A stretch of DNA of 64,000 nucleotides, from positions 62,001 through 126,000 of the forward strand of contig JAPMXV010000070.1 in the NCBI GenBank assembly GCA_026936335.1, written 5' to 3'. Both the position numbers and the translations under genes were made by a program. This document shows, piece after piece, positions 18,696 through 29,912 of the stretch (the first letter of the stretch is position 1; each line of letters begins with the position of its first letter). The stretch comes from Mantamonas sphyraenae. Taxonomy: Eukaryota > CRuMs > Mantamonadidae. A model generated the notes under the pieces. It was not told the origin of the DNA, ran no database searches, and was given only the letters and a program-made list of their open reading frames with translations.

Positions 18696-20603
18696 ATGAG
18701 TGAGGACGAGGAGAATCTGTTTTCGGCAGAGGCAATGAAGCAAACGGCAGTGGAACAGCTGAAGGAGATTGGAGAGCTGCTGGACGGGGCAGTGGTGTTT
18801 GCGGACGAGGGCTGCGGGCTGATGCTTGCGGGCAACGTGGGGCTGGATGTGCTGATGCGGGAGTTTGGAGTGCGTGGTGTGCTGTCGCTGCCGGGCCATG
18901 GACACAGCCACAGGCGGGAGGAGGAGGAGGAGAGCAGTGTGGAGGCGTTGGGACGTGTGGAGAGCGGGGAAAGCAGCGAACGGGCACGTATGGGGGACAA
19001 GGCAGTGGTGTTTGTGAGTGGGCAACTGCCAGAGTACGAGCGCAGCTTGCGGCGGCTGTTTGAGCGGTATGCCATGCGCGAGTGTGTTGTGCTGTGCTCA
19101 CTGCAAGAGGGCGGGCATTCGCAGAACGCACGCTGGGTGGCAAAGCAGGAAGGAGACTCACGGGTGTTTGCGTGGTATGAAAGCAAGCTGACGTTGTGGC
19201 TGAAGGATTGCCGTGTGTTGAAGGCGCGGTCGTCGTCGTCGTCGTCGTCGTCCAAGAGCGGCGACGAGGACGGGGAGGAGGAGGCGGGGGCCGGGGTGGT
19301 TGTGGTGCAGCACTTTCCGATGCTGTACGCAGTGTACGAGGACAACGTGGTGCTTCTGCCTGGGTGCCGAGGGGCGCAGCCGTATGTGCGTGGGTGCTAC
19401 AGCGAGGCAGACGTCGGGGAGGCACGTTCGTCGCCGCACTACAACTGCAGCCCCGAGTGGAAGCTGGACAGGCTGCAGGCAGACGACCCGCAGTGGGGTG
19501 CGTTGCATGTGCTGATGCACTCTCTTTTGGCGCTGATGGAGGTGTTGGGATGTCAGGAGCAGCTGTACGCGCTCGGGGCGACGTCGGCACAGGTTGCACG
19601 AGGGATGGCCGGCGCGGGCCACCCGCTGGACGAGCTGTGGGGCGAGAACGAAAAGGTGTCGCTGGTGCTGGTGGATCGCAGTGTGGACATGGTGAGTGTG
19701 TGCATGCACGCAGACAGCACGGCAGCCAAGGTGCACGCCATGGACGGAAAGGGAAGCGGGGGCCCGATTCGAGCGGTGCAACTGGATCAGAACTCGAAGA
19801 ACGCGCTGCGGAGTCTGAAAAAGGCGGCCAAGAGCGCAGCGAGCAGCCACAACCTGGAGTGCAAGGATGCCAAGAGCCTGGAGGCGCTGGTGGGGCTGCT
19901 GGACGAGGCGGATGTGGAAGGAGAGCTTGTGGACGTGTGCAGAGCGGCGCTGGAGGCAGAGAAGCAGGCGACGGAGGCGCAGTGGGATGAAATGGCGTCG
20001 ATGGAAAAGGTGTTGATGCTTGTGGCAGCCGACAGAAGCCAGGGGACGACAGGCACGATGCTGCACGAGCTGCTGAGTGTGCTGCGGACGCCGGTGAGCG
20101 TGGAACAGATGCTGCGGATGTGTGCGCTGATCTACTCGCTGCTGGGAATCGACACACTGGAGGCCGAGGAGGAACTGATGCTTTGCGACACACTGTGCCA
20201 CGAGAGTGGGGCAAACGAGCAGGAGGTGGCCGAGATCTTTGGGCGGCTGCGCAGCCTGTCGCTTGTGCGGGAACACTTTACGGAGCTTCGGACGCTTCTG
20301 ACGGAGAATGCAACGTACGAGAGTCTGCTGGGCCGGCTGGCTGACCTGGTGTTTGACGGGGAGCCAGTGCCGGACTTGCAACGGATCGGAGGGAAGGAGG
20401 CCGAGGGAGGAATGATGTTTGGTGGGTGGGGTGGCGGCGGGGACAAGAGAAACGTGGGCGACTGCGACGTGGTGATTGTGGTTGTGGTGGGCGGCATTGC
20501 CGTGTCCGAGGTGAACGCATTGAGGAAAGCTGGCGGGCACCGAGTCCTGGTGGTTTCAGACAAGATTGTCGGGGATGGAGGGGTTGGGATTTGGGGTGGA
20601 TAG
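18696..20603 (+). CDS. Sec1/Munc18-family protein, SCFD2-like
   Basis: An intronless 635-residue protein; the first good ATG gives MSEDEENLFSAEAM, 35 bp after the CDIN1 stop. Sec1-family marks are LVLVDRSVDMVSVC (about residue 320), in the place of the conserved LxLxDRxxDxxxP signature, and the C-terminal strand-helix DVVIVVVVGGIAVSEVNALR. Two low-complexity insertions (EEEEE and polyserine from a TCG run) interrupt the N-terminal half. The overall plan resembles SCFD2 rather than syntaxin-binding Munc18, because the helical arch is short. It probably chaperones SNARE assembly in membrane traffic. The end near 20603 is G-rich and the last ten residues are not conserved. Confidence 0.75.
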   Translation: MSEDEENLFSAEAMKQTAVEQLKEIGELLDGAVVFADEGCGLMLAGNVGLDVLMREFGVRGVLSLPGHGHSHRREEEEESSVEALGRVESGESSERARMGDKAVVFVSGQLPEYERSLRRLFERYAMRECVVLCSLQEGGHSQNARWVAKQEGDSRVFAWYESKLTLWLKDCRVLKARSSSSSSSSKSGDEDGEEEAGAGVVVVQHFPMLYAVYEDNVVLLPGCRGAQPYVRGCYSEADVGEARSSPHYNCSPEWKLDRLQADDPQWGALHVLMHSLLALMEVLGCQEQLYALGATSAQVARGMAGAGHPLDELWGENEKVSLVLVDRSVDMVSVCMHADSTAAKVHAMDGKGSGGPIRAVQLDQNSKNALRSLKKAAKSAASSHNLECKDAKSLEALVGLLDEADVEGELVDVCRAALEAEKQATEAQWDEMASMEKVLMLVAADRSQGTTGTMLHELLSVLRTPVSVEQMLRMCALIYSLLGIDTLEAEEELMLCDTLCHESGANEQEVAEIFGRLRSLSLVREHFTELRTLLTENATYESLLGRLADLVFDGEPVPDLQRIGGKEAEGGMMFGGWGGGGDKRNVGDCDVVIVVVVGGIAVSEVNALRKAGGHRVLVVSDKIVGDGGVGIWGG

Positions 20604-20952
20604 GGAGGAGGGGAGATTGGTGTTTGTGTATATTGGATGTGGGGTGGGAGAGTAGGTGGGGAGAAGGGGGAGGAGGGGAGGGGGGGGGGGGAACGGGATG
20701 CATGTTGGGAGTGGAAAAATGGGCAGGGGGGTATGGAATGGAGATGGAATGTGCGAGAATTCGGTGCTGAAACAGTCACTGGGCCCATGTGGACCCTGCG
20801 CTCCAGTGTTTTACATCCCGCATGCGCGTTGTGCGCTTGTTCTGGCCAAACATGCACCACACACGCCGCTGCCGTCCCCCCTTGCTCCATTGAGCATTCA
20901 TGAAGCCGACAGGCTGGCCACGAGGGCCAGGTCTACTCTCCAACCCAGGAGG
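20604..20952. other. G-rich intergenic stretch
   Basis: There is no recognisable gene. The first 120 bp are strongly G-rich on the plus strand, with a run of about thirteen G near 20680 and several GGGG blocks, so a G-quadruplex on that strand is possible. The rest, up to the next candidate start, is unremarkable. Confidence 0.5.
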
Positions 20953-22959
20953 ATGATGGGGGGCATGTTTGGGATGGCAAACGGCGACGGGTCTGACGGG
21001 CTGGGTGAAGCGGCGGGGCGAGAAGCAGGGCAATGGATCGCAAGCTGTGAGTTCTCGAGCGCTTGGACGAGTGGAGGAGAGGCGGTGGGGGTGGGGGTTG
21101 GGGGGAAGGGGGGGGGAAGATGACACATGTGACTGACGCAGATACACAGGAAAATCAAGGTGACGTATGGAGGGGAAAAGAGGGGCCGGGAGGAGCCTGT
21201 GGTGATGGCGCCGGTGGACTTTGAGCCGCTGGTGGCGCAGGTTGTGGTTCGGCGGGACGCCGAAGGGCGGATTGTGGAGCCGGGGAACAAACGACAGCGT
21301 GTGGAAGGGAACAGCGTGGGGATTATAGGAAAGAGAGGGCGGCGGAACAAGGTGGAGGAGGAGGAGGAGAGCTCGGAAGGAGATGGAGGCGGGTTGGGGG
21401 AAGACGAGGCATCTGCGGCTCGACAGGTGTCTGGGATGGGCACGCGGTTGGCAAGTGTGGGCCAACACAGGCGGACAAGGAGAGCGGAGCACGGAGTGGC
21501 CAGTGGGGCGGGCGGCGGAGGAGGGCTGGTGGAACTGAAAAGGCCGCGACGGACAACGGTGCGGTCGAAAGCGTTTGGACACATGAGGGACATGCGTGGA
21601 GAGGCGGCACAGTGGTCGTTGCGGCAATGGTGCCTGTGGACGATTGCGGAGCACTGGAAGGGCAAGTTCAGGGTGGAGTTTGCCAAACGACATCATCGGG
21701 GCGGGGGAGGCCCAGTGCTGAGCGACGTGGACCTGAACACTCTGGCATGGATGCTGGGACAGGTGGCTGGAGTGCGTTTGGTGTCTGTGCGCGAGTTGAA
21801 CAACCTGCTGCACGAGGGGCGTACGTACGTGTCGTTTGCGGCGGGGCACTTTGGCAAGATGGAGCTGACGTGCGTGCGGCTGGCGCTGAACACGTGCACG
21901 AGGCTGACGAGCATCAACCTGCACGGGGTGCACAGTGTGGACGCCGAAGTGGTGGAGACGATGGTGCGTGTGTGTGTGGGGTTGCGACACATCAGCCTGC
22001 ACGGGTGCTATCGGGTGGCAGATCCGTCGATCCACCACCTGCTGACTCAACTCGGGGAGCAGTTGGAGGCGTTGGATGTGTCACACATGCCCAATGTAAG
22101 CGACACGTCGTGCCAGCTGCTGGGCAAGAGCAAACGGCTGCAGATGCTGTGCGCGGCCAACACGCCTGTGGGGGCAGGCACGCTGCATGCGATGCTGGAG
22201 GAGCAAGAGGACCTTGCACTGCACACGCTGGACCTGTCGCACAACCGAGACATCACAGACACGCTGTTGATGCTGGTGGGGACGCGCACGGGCGGGCTGA
22301 AGCGTGTGGATCTGCGCGGGGCGAGCGCACACGTGCTGACGCAACGTGCGGTGAGGCCACTGCTGGAGTCTGGGAAGCTGGAGGAGCTGCACATTGGGCC
22401 GGTGCTGAAGCGGGACGTGGAAAAGAGTCTGGAGACGCTGTTTGGGGACGGAAGCCTGGAGGGTCTCGGGGAGGCGCAGGTGGGGAGGATGCGCGTGCTG
22501 GAGCTGCACTGCTGCGACACCATCACGGATGCGGCAATGGGAGTGGTGGCAAGCGGGATGAAGCGGCTGGAGAAGTTGAGTGTGAACGGGTGTGTGCACG
22601 TGTCCCGGCGCGGGGTGGGTGCGTTGGCCAAGGGCGGGCTGGGGCGGCTGCACACAGTGGATGTGTCGTGGACTGGGATCAACCTGCGTGTGGCAAAGGC
22701 ATTGATGGAGTCGCTGCGTGGTCTACGGGTGGTGGAGGTGTGGGGTTGCTTGCAGGACGAGTGGGCCGAGTTTGCGAGGTATGTGCGACGGGATGGGCCG
22801 CAGGGGGTGTGTGTGTTGGGCGGGACAGGAACACAGGTGGCTGTCAAGGTGGCAGAGATGCCGAGGTATGGGGTGGATGAGTTTGATAGTGTGTTGGTGG
22901 AGGAGGGATGGTGGGGGGAGGTGGTGGGTGGTGGTGGGGGGCGGGGGGGGCGGGGGTGA
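20953..22959 (+). CDS. AMN1/FBXL-type leucine-rich-repeat protein
   Basis: The main exon begins after a CAG acceptor at 21140 and is open to 22959. No in-frame ATG occurs in it before 21205 (MAPVDFEPLV). A candidate first exon starts at 20953 (MMGGMFGMANGDG) and could join through a GTGGGG donor near 21085; the stronger-looking GTGAGT nearby gives the wrong frame, so the 5' end is uncertain. After a basic, acidic and Gly-rich N-terminus comes a WTIAEHWKGKFR segment, then about twelve cysteine-containing-type LRRs (TSINLHGVHSVDAEVVETM, LRHISLHGCYRVADPSIHHL, LEKLSVNGCVHVSRRGVG). The layout resembles AMN1 and yeast Rad7, i.e. F-box/LRR-like ubiquitin-ligase adaptors, though no F-box is visible. 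The last residues are poly-Gly from G runs. Confidence 0.72.
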
Positions 22960-23087
22960 GGTGCGCTTGGGGAACAAGAGGAATCCGGTGCAGGGGAGCG
23001 TGCCGGTGGTGAGGTGGGGTCAGGTGGAGGTGGAGTGAGCCGAGGGGGGGGGGGAGAGAGAGAGGTGGGTACTGTGTCCATTGCCAA

Positions 23088-26000
23088 TCACCGCAACGCC
23101 ATGTAGGTCGTTTCACCAGCCAGGGACATGTCTTCGCCGTCGCCTGCAACCGATGGGTCGGCACTCCTTGCGCCTGCAGTCCTGCCAAGGTATGCGCTGA
23201 GGAGCTCCTCGAGGTTGTCGTCTTCGCTCTCGTCGAGCTCTGCGAGCTGATCGTAGCGGTGCTGGTTCCCCCTGCGGATGCCTTCGACGTTGACACTGCC
23301 TCCCCTTGTGGTCCAGCTGTCGGTAGGCGCCTGCCGAGCTGCGGCCGGGCTGCGTTGCTGCTTGTCCTTGTTCAGGTACACAAGCTGAGACTCTCCCTGC
23401 ATGCTTGCAGCGAGATCCATGGAGCCTGCGCCGCTGCCGCTGGAGTAGACCATGGGACGGAAGCGCCGGCCTTCGTTGCGTCTGTCGCGTGCCGGGTAGC
23501 CCCAGGTTTCGTCGTCGTCGTTGGTGTTGCCCGTTCCGTGCTGCGTGTCTTCCACCTGCAGGATGTCGGCCAGGTCTTCAAAGGGGTCGAGGCGTTGGTA
23601 GTCCATGAGCCGCTCCTGACGCTCGACGTTTGTGCGCAGTTCGTTCTTGAGGACGTCCACCTCGGCACGCGTCTGGATGACATTGTCCGCCTGGGCTTGC
23701 AGGCGCTGCACCACCTGCTGTTGCTGCTCCAGTTGGCTCTTGAGGTTGCGTTGCTCCTCTTCCAGCTGTTGCCTGAGTTGCCTGAGTTCACTCATGGCCG
23801 TTTCTCCGCCGCCCATGCCGTGCTGCTGTTGTTGCTGCGGCGGCGGCATCTGCATCATCGGCGTCCTCCTGCCGCCGCCCTGTCCGCTGCTCCTGCGGCT
23901 GTGTGACGATCGGCCCCTCGAGTGTTGTTGGCGTTGCTGTTGCCTCCTCTCCATCTCCTCCCTCCTCTCCCTCTCTTCCCTCTCCTCCCTTTCGTCTTGC
24001 TCTCGCCTGGATCTCGCTTGACGCTCGTACCTGTCCTGCTGCTGTTGCTCCTCTGCTGCGTCGCCGCCTGTCTGTTGCTGCTCCTCCCGTTCAAACTCTC
24101 TGGCCAGTTCTGCCCGCTGGCGTGCCAGGCGTTCGTTGTCCCTTCGGTCTGCCTCTTCCTCCGCCCTTCTCTTGGCCTCCTTCTCCCTTCGCTTCTCCTC
24201 CATCTGGCGCCGCAGCTCCTCCTTGTGTGCCTCCAGTGCGTCTGCCCGCGCACGGTCCTGGTTGCTGCTGTCAAACTCGATGCCGCCGCCTGCGCTGGGC
24301 GGCCGCGCTGCCTTGGCCTTGCTGGGACTGGTCACTTCGACCATCATGCCCATGCCTGGGCCACTGCCGCCGCCGCCGCCTCCTCCTCCTCCGTGGATGG
24401 GTGCCTCCTGTTGGTCGAGGTTGGCCACACGCGTGCCAAACGGCGTAAACTCTGCAATCTGCTGCTCGTGGCGCATGTCCTCCATCTCACGCTTGGCCTT
24501 GGCAGCAGCCTCACGTTGCTTCTTCTCCATAACCTGCCGGTCCAGCTCGGCCATGTACTCCATCTTGCGCCGTTGCTGCTCACTCATCTGTGCGGCAGAC
24601 GGCCCGCCTGTCAGCTGGTTCAAGCCCGCGCCGTACTGTTTGCCCTGGCGTTGAGGGGAGGAAACCGCCGCTCCCGAGCCAAACAGATCCGTGCGTGCAT
24701 AGTGATGACCCGAGGGCAGGGCTGATCCAGGCGACTGCTGCATGCCTGCGCCGCCACGTCCATAAGCAAATGACTGCTGCTGCTGCTGCTGCTGCTGCTG
24801 TGCACCCGCCCATGCCAAATGGTCGATGTCCCGTGCATGGCTGCGTGCACTCAGCTGCTGGGCCTGGAGGGCACGTTCGTAATCGAGGCCAAACTGCGAC
24901 ACCGGCTGCGTGTACAGAGCATCCTGAGCCGCCTGTTGGTACTGCAGTTGTGCGGCGCGTGCACGTTGCATGGCAGCCTGGGCCTGAGCCTGCTGCGATT
25001 GCGGATCGTCGTGGACGCCTGCGTTGGCCATGGCCCTGCGCATGGTCAATGCCTTGGCGTTGGGAGAGGCCATCAGATTCTGGTTCTCGCCATGGAGGGA
25101 GGACAGGTCGGTGACCACCTGGCCACTGGCGTCACGCACGGGTGCCCCTGCTCCGCCGCGGCCAAACGGGTTGTAGCTTGCAATCTCCAGCTCCTTTTTC
25201 ATGTCCTCCGCCTCGCGCTGGGCCTTTTCCGCTGCCTCTCGCTGCTTCTTGGCCCGGATCTGTGCCTCCAACTCCTCTTTGTACGACTGCTGCGCTTGCT
25301 TCTTGGCCTGCGCCTCTTCTGCGTTGAAGCCGTGCAGGGAATTCAGGGCCGACATGTACGACCGCCCACTTGGCCCGTTGCCAGGCGTGGTGGGCACAAA
25401 CGATGCACTCTGCGGCCGTCCACGGTATTCGTTGGTGCCTGTGTCCTCGTTGCGAAAGCCCAGCTGGGACCGAGAGCGTCCGGAGCCCGGTTGGCGCTGG
25501 CCGTATTGCTGCTGCGGCTGCTGCTGTTGCTGTTGTTGCTGATGCTGGCGACGTGTATCCACCCGCAGGCCCCACTGGCCTCCACCTGCCCTTCCCTGCT
25601 GTTTTTGGTTCTGGCGTGTTCGGCCGTGGCGCACGCGTGGGCCGCGCGGTTGCTCGTCGTAGCCAAAGTCGCGCGCATCGACCTCGTCGTACGGCCGCGA
25701 CTCTTTGTAGCCGTCGTAGCCGCCGCCGTCGTCGTCGTCGCCCTCTTCCGGCGCATAGTAATGTACGGAGCGACGGGCAGGTGCAGGTCCTCGGCGTCGT
25801 TGCTGTGCTCGCATCTCTTGCATGTACACGTCGTCGTTGTCGTCGTCGTCCAGCTCGTCTTCAAACGGCCCGCCGTCCTCGTCGTCAAACCCTCTTGTAA
25901 CGGCTCCCGTTTGACGACCACGCCCACTGCGGTCGTACTGCGAGACACGCGGCTGCTGCACACGTGTGTTGTACCCGTCCTGTTGGCGCTCGGAATAGGC

Positions 26001-26419
26001 CTCGTCGCTCCCGCGGTAGCCGTTGGTGCGCGGTTGTTGGGATTGACCGTACCGCGGCTGCTGCTGCCGTTGCGGCTGCTGCTGCTGCTGCTGCACCTGT
26101 TGATGCTGCTGCTGCTGCCTCGGCGTCACAAGATTCTTGTAGTACGAGTCCACTTGCGAGGGCTGGCCGATCTTGGGGATTTCACTGGGTGTGGGCTGCT
26201 TCTTGCGGGCGCTGCCCACCCCCTGCTGCCGCTCCAGAAACGCGTTGTACTCGCGACGCCGCTCCTCGGCCAGCGCCTTGCGCCGGTCGTCCACCTGTTC
26301 GCTGGTTTCGTTCGGACGGCCCAGCGCACTCCCAAAGAACTGAGCGCGGGAGCGTGTGTGAGCAAGGGATGGTGGGGAAGGGCGGTGGAGAAACGGGGAT
26401 TGTTGTTCTGCCTTACCAT
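23088..26419 (-). CDS. CSPP1-like centrosome/cilium coiled-coil protein
   Basis: Two exons. The first coding exon contributes only the ATG (26419-26417), followed directly by a 77-bp intron (GTAAGG...CAG). The second, 26339-23088, starts FFGSALGRPNETSEQ, giving 1,084 residues. Conserved-looking blocks are ERRREYNAFLERQ near residue 28 and two copies of a module: YKEELEAQIRAKKQREAAE, an acidic helix, then SYNPFGRGGAGAPV (about 383); and MAELDRQVMEKKQREAA then EFTPFGTRV (about 628). This duplicated helix plus N/T-PFG-Gly-rich pattern resembles CSPP1, a microtubule-lumen and ciliary-tip protein. Long Gln tracts and a coiled coil (about 740-960) follow. Assignment to CSPP1 is from memory of the pattern; a generic coiled-coil protein is the alternative. 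Confidence 0.65.
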
Positions 26420-26554
26420 CAAAATGAATTGGTGCAAGAGGCGCAGATAGATCGACACAAGGTAGGGAAAGGGTGATGGGTAGGTGATGGGTAGGTGATG
26501 GGTAGGCAATGGGGGAAGTCAGTCTGGTTTGCATTTGTCCGTGTGGGATCAGAT

Positions 26555-29500
26555 TCACCAAGCTCTGCCAACCCACGCCACAATCCTCTCCATCACCTCA
26601 TCCGGCACTGTCCACCACTCACACGTCGCTTGGTACCCATCCATCCCGCCACACCCAAACATCACCTCCCGCTCCTCCATGTTCATCGCCAGCCCGGTCT
26701 CCAGCGCCTCATCCAACCCGTCGCTCCCCATCAACCAATGCACCGCCTCTCTCCACACACCACACGCCCGTGCCCCTCTCACGGCATTGCTTGACCTCTG
26801 TGCACCCAGCTCCCGTGCCACACGCACCACCTCGTCGCCCTCCTCCCCCATCCACGCCCCAATCTCCACCACCGTCCGATGCTTTGTTCCACCCCGCGTG
26901 TCAATGTCCACCCCCATCGCCACCATCTGCCGCACCCCTTCCACATTGCCCTGCGATGCCGCGGCAAAGAGCTGCGCGGCTGCATCACGATTCCGCTCCA
27001 GAATCTCATTCGACGCACTCACGCCCTCAACCACACACACCCGCCAGTTGTTCTCGTCAATCTCCACATCCCGCATCCCATCCACCCACAACTCTTCAAA
27101 CTGCGCCCACGGTCCCACCACCAAACCTTGCCGCAACACCGCCTCCACGTCGTCTGGCACCGCCACTCCTCGCAGGTCCAACACTCGCAATGGACACCCG
27201 TCTCGCATCACCTCCTCCTTCAACAAAGACAGTCCAATTCCCCCAATCAGAGCATCCTTCAGACTCAGCTCGCGCACTTGCGAAGCAAACACCCGCACCG
27301 CGTCCGCAGGCTGCACATGCACACGTCTGAGTGCCATGCACTCCACCATTCCCGGGCGCCTTTGCATGCTCTCCACCAGTTCGCTCAGGTCCAAGTTTGC
27401 ATGCCCAATGTCCAGATAGAGAACCCCAATCGGTACCGTGGCCACATCCACCCCTTTTGCTGCCATCGTCACACCTTCCATCTCCGCTCCCAGTGCCACA
27501 CCACTCACATCTGCACCTGCCTCCACTAGCGCCAATCCCACACGCTCACGAGCCTCCAGCCCTCCCACCCATCTGTTCGCCGATTTCCACAAAATGAGTA
27601 TGCCCGGATCAGCGCGGACATCCGCACAACGTGCCACCAGCTCTTCCACCACCTTTGCCATCCCTCGCTCGATCGCCTGGCCCAACAAGGATGGGTCGCT
27701 GACGTCTGCTCCTGCATCCAACAACAACAGAGCAATCTCCGATTGCTTGCGATGAATCGCTTCACCCAGCACACTGACCCCAATGCCCAGAATCACGTCA
27801 CAGGCGTTTGCACCCAGTTCCAACAGCGCACGCACAGAATCCATTTGTCCATGCACCACAGCCACTCCCAGGGCTGTGTGCCCGCGTACATCGAACCCGT
27901 GCATGGATGCACCCGCCGCACCCAGGGCACGCACACATTCGGAATGCCCAAAAGTTGCCGCTGCCATAAGCGGCGTGTGATTCCCGAGTGCATGCACGCA
28001 GTCTGGATTCGCCCCGGCCTCGAGCAACATCTGCATGCACTGCATGTGTCCTGATGCGGCCGCCTCCAGCAGAGCTGTGGAGCCGTTGTCTGTCACCTCG
28101 TTCGCATCCACTCCAGCCTCCAGAAGCATGCGCACTACTTCTGTGCTTCCATTCTTTGACCCACGCGACAGCATTGTCTCCCCGTCGTACAGGACGCTTG
28201 GATTTGCTCCCGGCAGCAGCATGCTCACAATCTCCACGTGGTCGTGGAGGACTGCTCCCCACAAAGCCGTCCATCCGTCGATTCCTGTGGCGTTCACATC
28301 AGTCCCGGCTTCAAGCAGAATGCGCACGCATTCAGTGTGACCTTCCTTCGTAGAATACGCCAGAGCATTAACCCCGTCAGAATCCTCCGCATTCACGTCC
28401 ACGCCTGCTTCCAGTAGCTGACACACACACTTGACACAGCCAGCATCTGCCGCAAACATCAATGCGGTTGCACCTTGCTCTTCTTTCTGCTCTGGATTCG
28501 CCCCTGCTGCCAGAAGCAACGCCACACTCTCGTGGCAACCAGACTTGCATGCATACATGAGCGCCGTTGTCCCTGTGTAGTCCGCCAACAGTGGGTCTGC
28601 CCCAGCTTCCAACAGCCGCTTCACCATCCCCACCTCCCCCAACTCTGCTGCCATGCCCATTCCCAGTCGTTCTTCCCGACTGCGCTGGTCGGCAGGGATC
28701 CCAGCCTGCAGCAGCTTCTCCAGACACGCTGAGGATCCTGCGGACGCCGCCGACACCATTGCATCCACCGTGTCCGCTCCAGCCTGTAACAGCAGTTCCA
28801 CCATCTCCAGGTTGTCCCTCTCCACGGCAAATTGCAAGGGTGTCTGCCCAAGGGATGTTTCCAGCGTGATGTCTGCACCGGCGTCCAGGACCAACTGCAA
28901 ACATGTCATGCTTCCAGATCTGACAGCGACAAGCACACACCCAAATGTGTGCTCCACATGTCCAGTGTCCCCTCCTGCCTCCAGCACAAGCTTCAGTGTC
29001 TTGTGCTCGCCTCGCGATGCTGCGTGATACACCGCCTTCCTCAGTGCCTCTTTCCATGTTTTTCCGGCCTTTTCCTCTTCCGTTGCTTCTCTTAGCGCAT
29101 CCTCGACCTCTTGGTGTCTCCCTTTCTCTGCTCCCTGCACCAGGCGCACGTGAGCTGGGTATGTCCTCCGCCGCCGAGCTCTGCGTGCCGCTCGTTTCTC
29201 TGCCCGCGCCTCCTTGGATAGCCGTGGCTCTTCTTCCTGCTCCTTTGCAACGACGGTTTCTGGGTGTTTGCCTGTCCTCGTCGACGCCTTCCTGCCGCCT
29301 CCGAACCGCCCTTCCTTCCGCCCCCCAGACCCTTTCGTCACCGTCAGCCACTCTGCCACGCGTTCCACACACTTGGTACTCAGATGCACATCCTCTGCAA
29401 TCAACAGTGTCATCTCCACAGCCATGTCCTCCTCGTCCCCCACCGCAAAGTGCACACTCCGTTCCCACCCCACCACACGTCGTTCCCTCTCTCGTCCGCC

Positions 29501-29893
29501 TCCATAGCACATCTCCCGCATCCACTCTCTTCCCCTCTCTCCCTCCTCCCACACCCGCCAGCCTGTTGCAAGCACTGCACTCCGCGTGTACCCGCGTTCC
29601 ACACGCGACGTATCCGCCCCAAACTGCACCAGCACCCACACACACTCGTACTGCTCCTTCTCCACCGCCTGCTCCACTGCACTCTTCCCACCCCCATCCA
29701 CAGCTTCCACATCTGCCCCATGTCCACACAGCGCCCATGCCTTGTCTGCACGCCCGCTTGAGCACGCCACCATCAACCCCGTCCTCCCCGTCTCCTCCTC
29801 CTTCTCATTCACATCCACTCCACCCTCCCTCAACGCCTCTACGACCTTGTCCACGCTGCCCCATCGTCCACACAGTGAGATCACACTCGTCAT
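26555..29893 (-). CDS. ANK-6: tandem ankyrin/LRR-like protein with shared C-terminal module
   Basis: 1,112 residues, intronless, start MTSVISLCGRWGSVDKVVEA. Order: N-terminal ankyrin pair (about 1-100), a conserved linker (RSAVLATGWRVWEEGERGRE), a basic stretch (SKEARAEKRAARRARRRRT near 250), about fifteen ankyrin repeats (about 265-780), an LRR-like segment (SELVESMQRRPGM, LRVLDLRGVAVPDD), then the C-terminal module with REVMFGCGGMDGYQATCEWW. It is the last gene of the array: its end reads VAWVGRAW instead of VGWVGRGWEQQQ. Its LRR-like and C-terminal part (RNRDAAAQLFAAASQGNVE) matches ANK-2, not its neighbour ANK-5. The ATG is 19 bp after the ANK-5 stop. Function unknown; protein binding is likely. 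135 bp separate its stop from the CSPP-like ATG. Confidence 0.9.
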   Translation of the reverse strand: MTSVISLCGRWGSVDKVVEALREGGVDVNEKEEETGRTGLMVACSSGRADKAWALCGHGADVEAVDGGGKSAVEQAVEKEQYECVWVLVQFGADTSRVERGYTRSAVLATGWRVWEEGERGREWMREMCYGGGRERERRVVGWERSVHFAVGDEEDMAVEMTLLIAEDVHLSTKCVERVAEWLTVTKGSGGRKEGRFGGGRKASTRTGKHPETVVAKEQEEEPRLSKEARAEKRAARRARRRRTYPAHVRLVQGAEKGRHQEVEDALREATEEEKAGKTWKEALRKAVYHAASRGEHKTLKLVLEAGGDTGHVEHTFGCVLVAVRSGSMTCLQLVLDAGADITLETSLGQTPLQFAVERDNLEMVELLLQAGADTVDAMVSAASAGSSACLEKLLQAGIPADQRSREERLGMGMAAELGEVGMVKRLLEAGADPLLADYTGTTALMYACKSGCHESVALLLAAGANPEQKEEQGATALMFAADAGCVKCVCQLLEAGVDVNAEDSDGVNALAYSTKEGHTECVRILLEAGTDVNATGIDGWTALWGAVLHDHVEIVSMLLPGANPSVLYDGETMLSRGSKNGSTEVVRMLLEAGVDANEVTDNGSTALLEAAASGHMQCMQMLLEAGANPDCVHALGNHTPLMAAATFGHSECVRALGAAGASMHGFDVRGHTALGVAVVHGQMDSVRALLELGANACDVILGIGVSVLGEAIHRKQSEIALLLLDAGADVSDPSLLGQAIERGMAKVVEELVARCADVRADPGILILWKSANRWVGGLEARERVGLALVEAGADVSGVALGAEMEGVTMAAKGVDVATVPIGVLYLDIGHANLDLSELVESMQRRPGMVECMALRRVHVQPADAVRVFASQVRELSLKDALIGGIGLSLLKEEVMRDGCPLRVLDLRGVAVPDDVEAVLRQGLVVGPWAQFEELWVDGMRDVEIDENNWRVCVVEGVSASNEILERNRDAAAQLFAAASQGNVEGVRQMVAMGVDIDTRGGTKHRTVVEIGAWMGEEGDEVVRVARELGAQRSSNAVRGARACGVWREAVHWLMGSDGLDEALETGLAMNMEEREVMFGCGGMDGYQATCEWWTVPDEVMERIVAWVGRAW

Positions 29894-29912
29894 CCTCGTT
29901 CCTAGACAACCT

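Noticed and set aside
18148-20214. A 688-codon Pro/Ser-rich minus-strand frame opposite CDIN1 and the Sec1-like gene
   Set aside because: It is compositionally biased, has no domain, and lies opposite two well-supported genes.
29894-29912. A micro-intron (GTTGTCTAG) joining adjacent ankyrin genes
   Set aside because: Removing nine bases does not remove the stop codon or bring the two genes into one frame, and the length is implausible.
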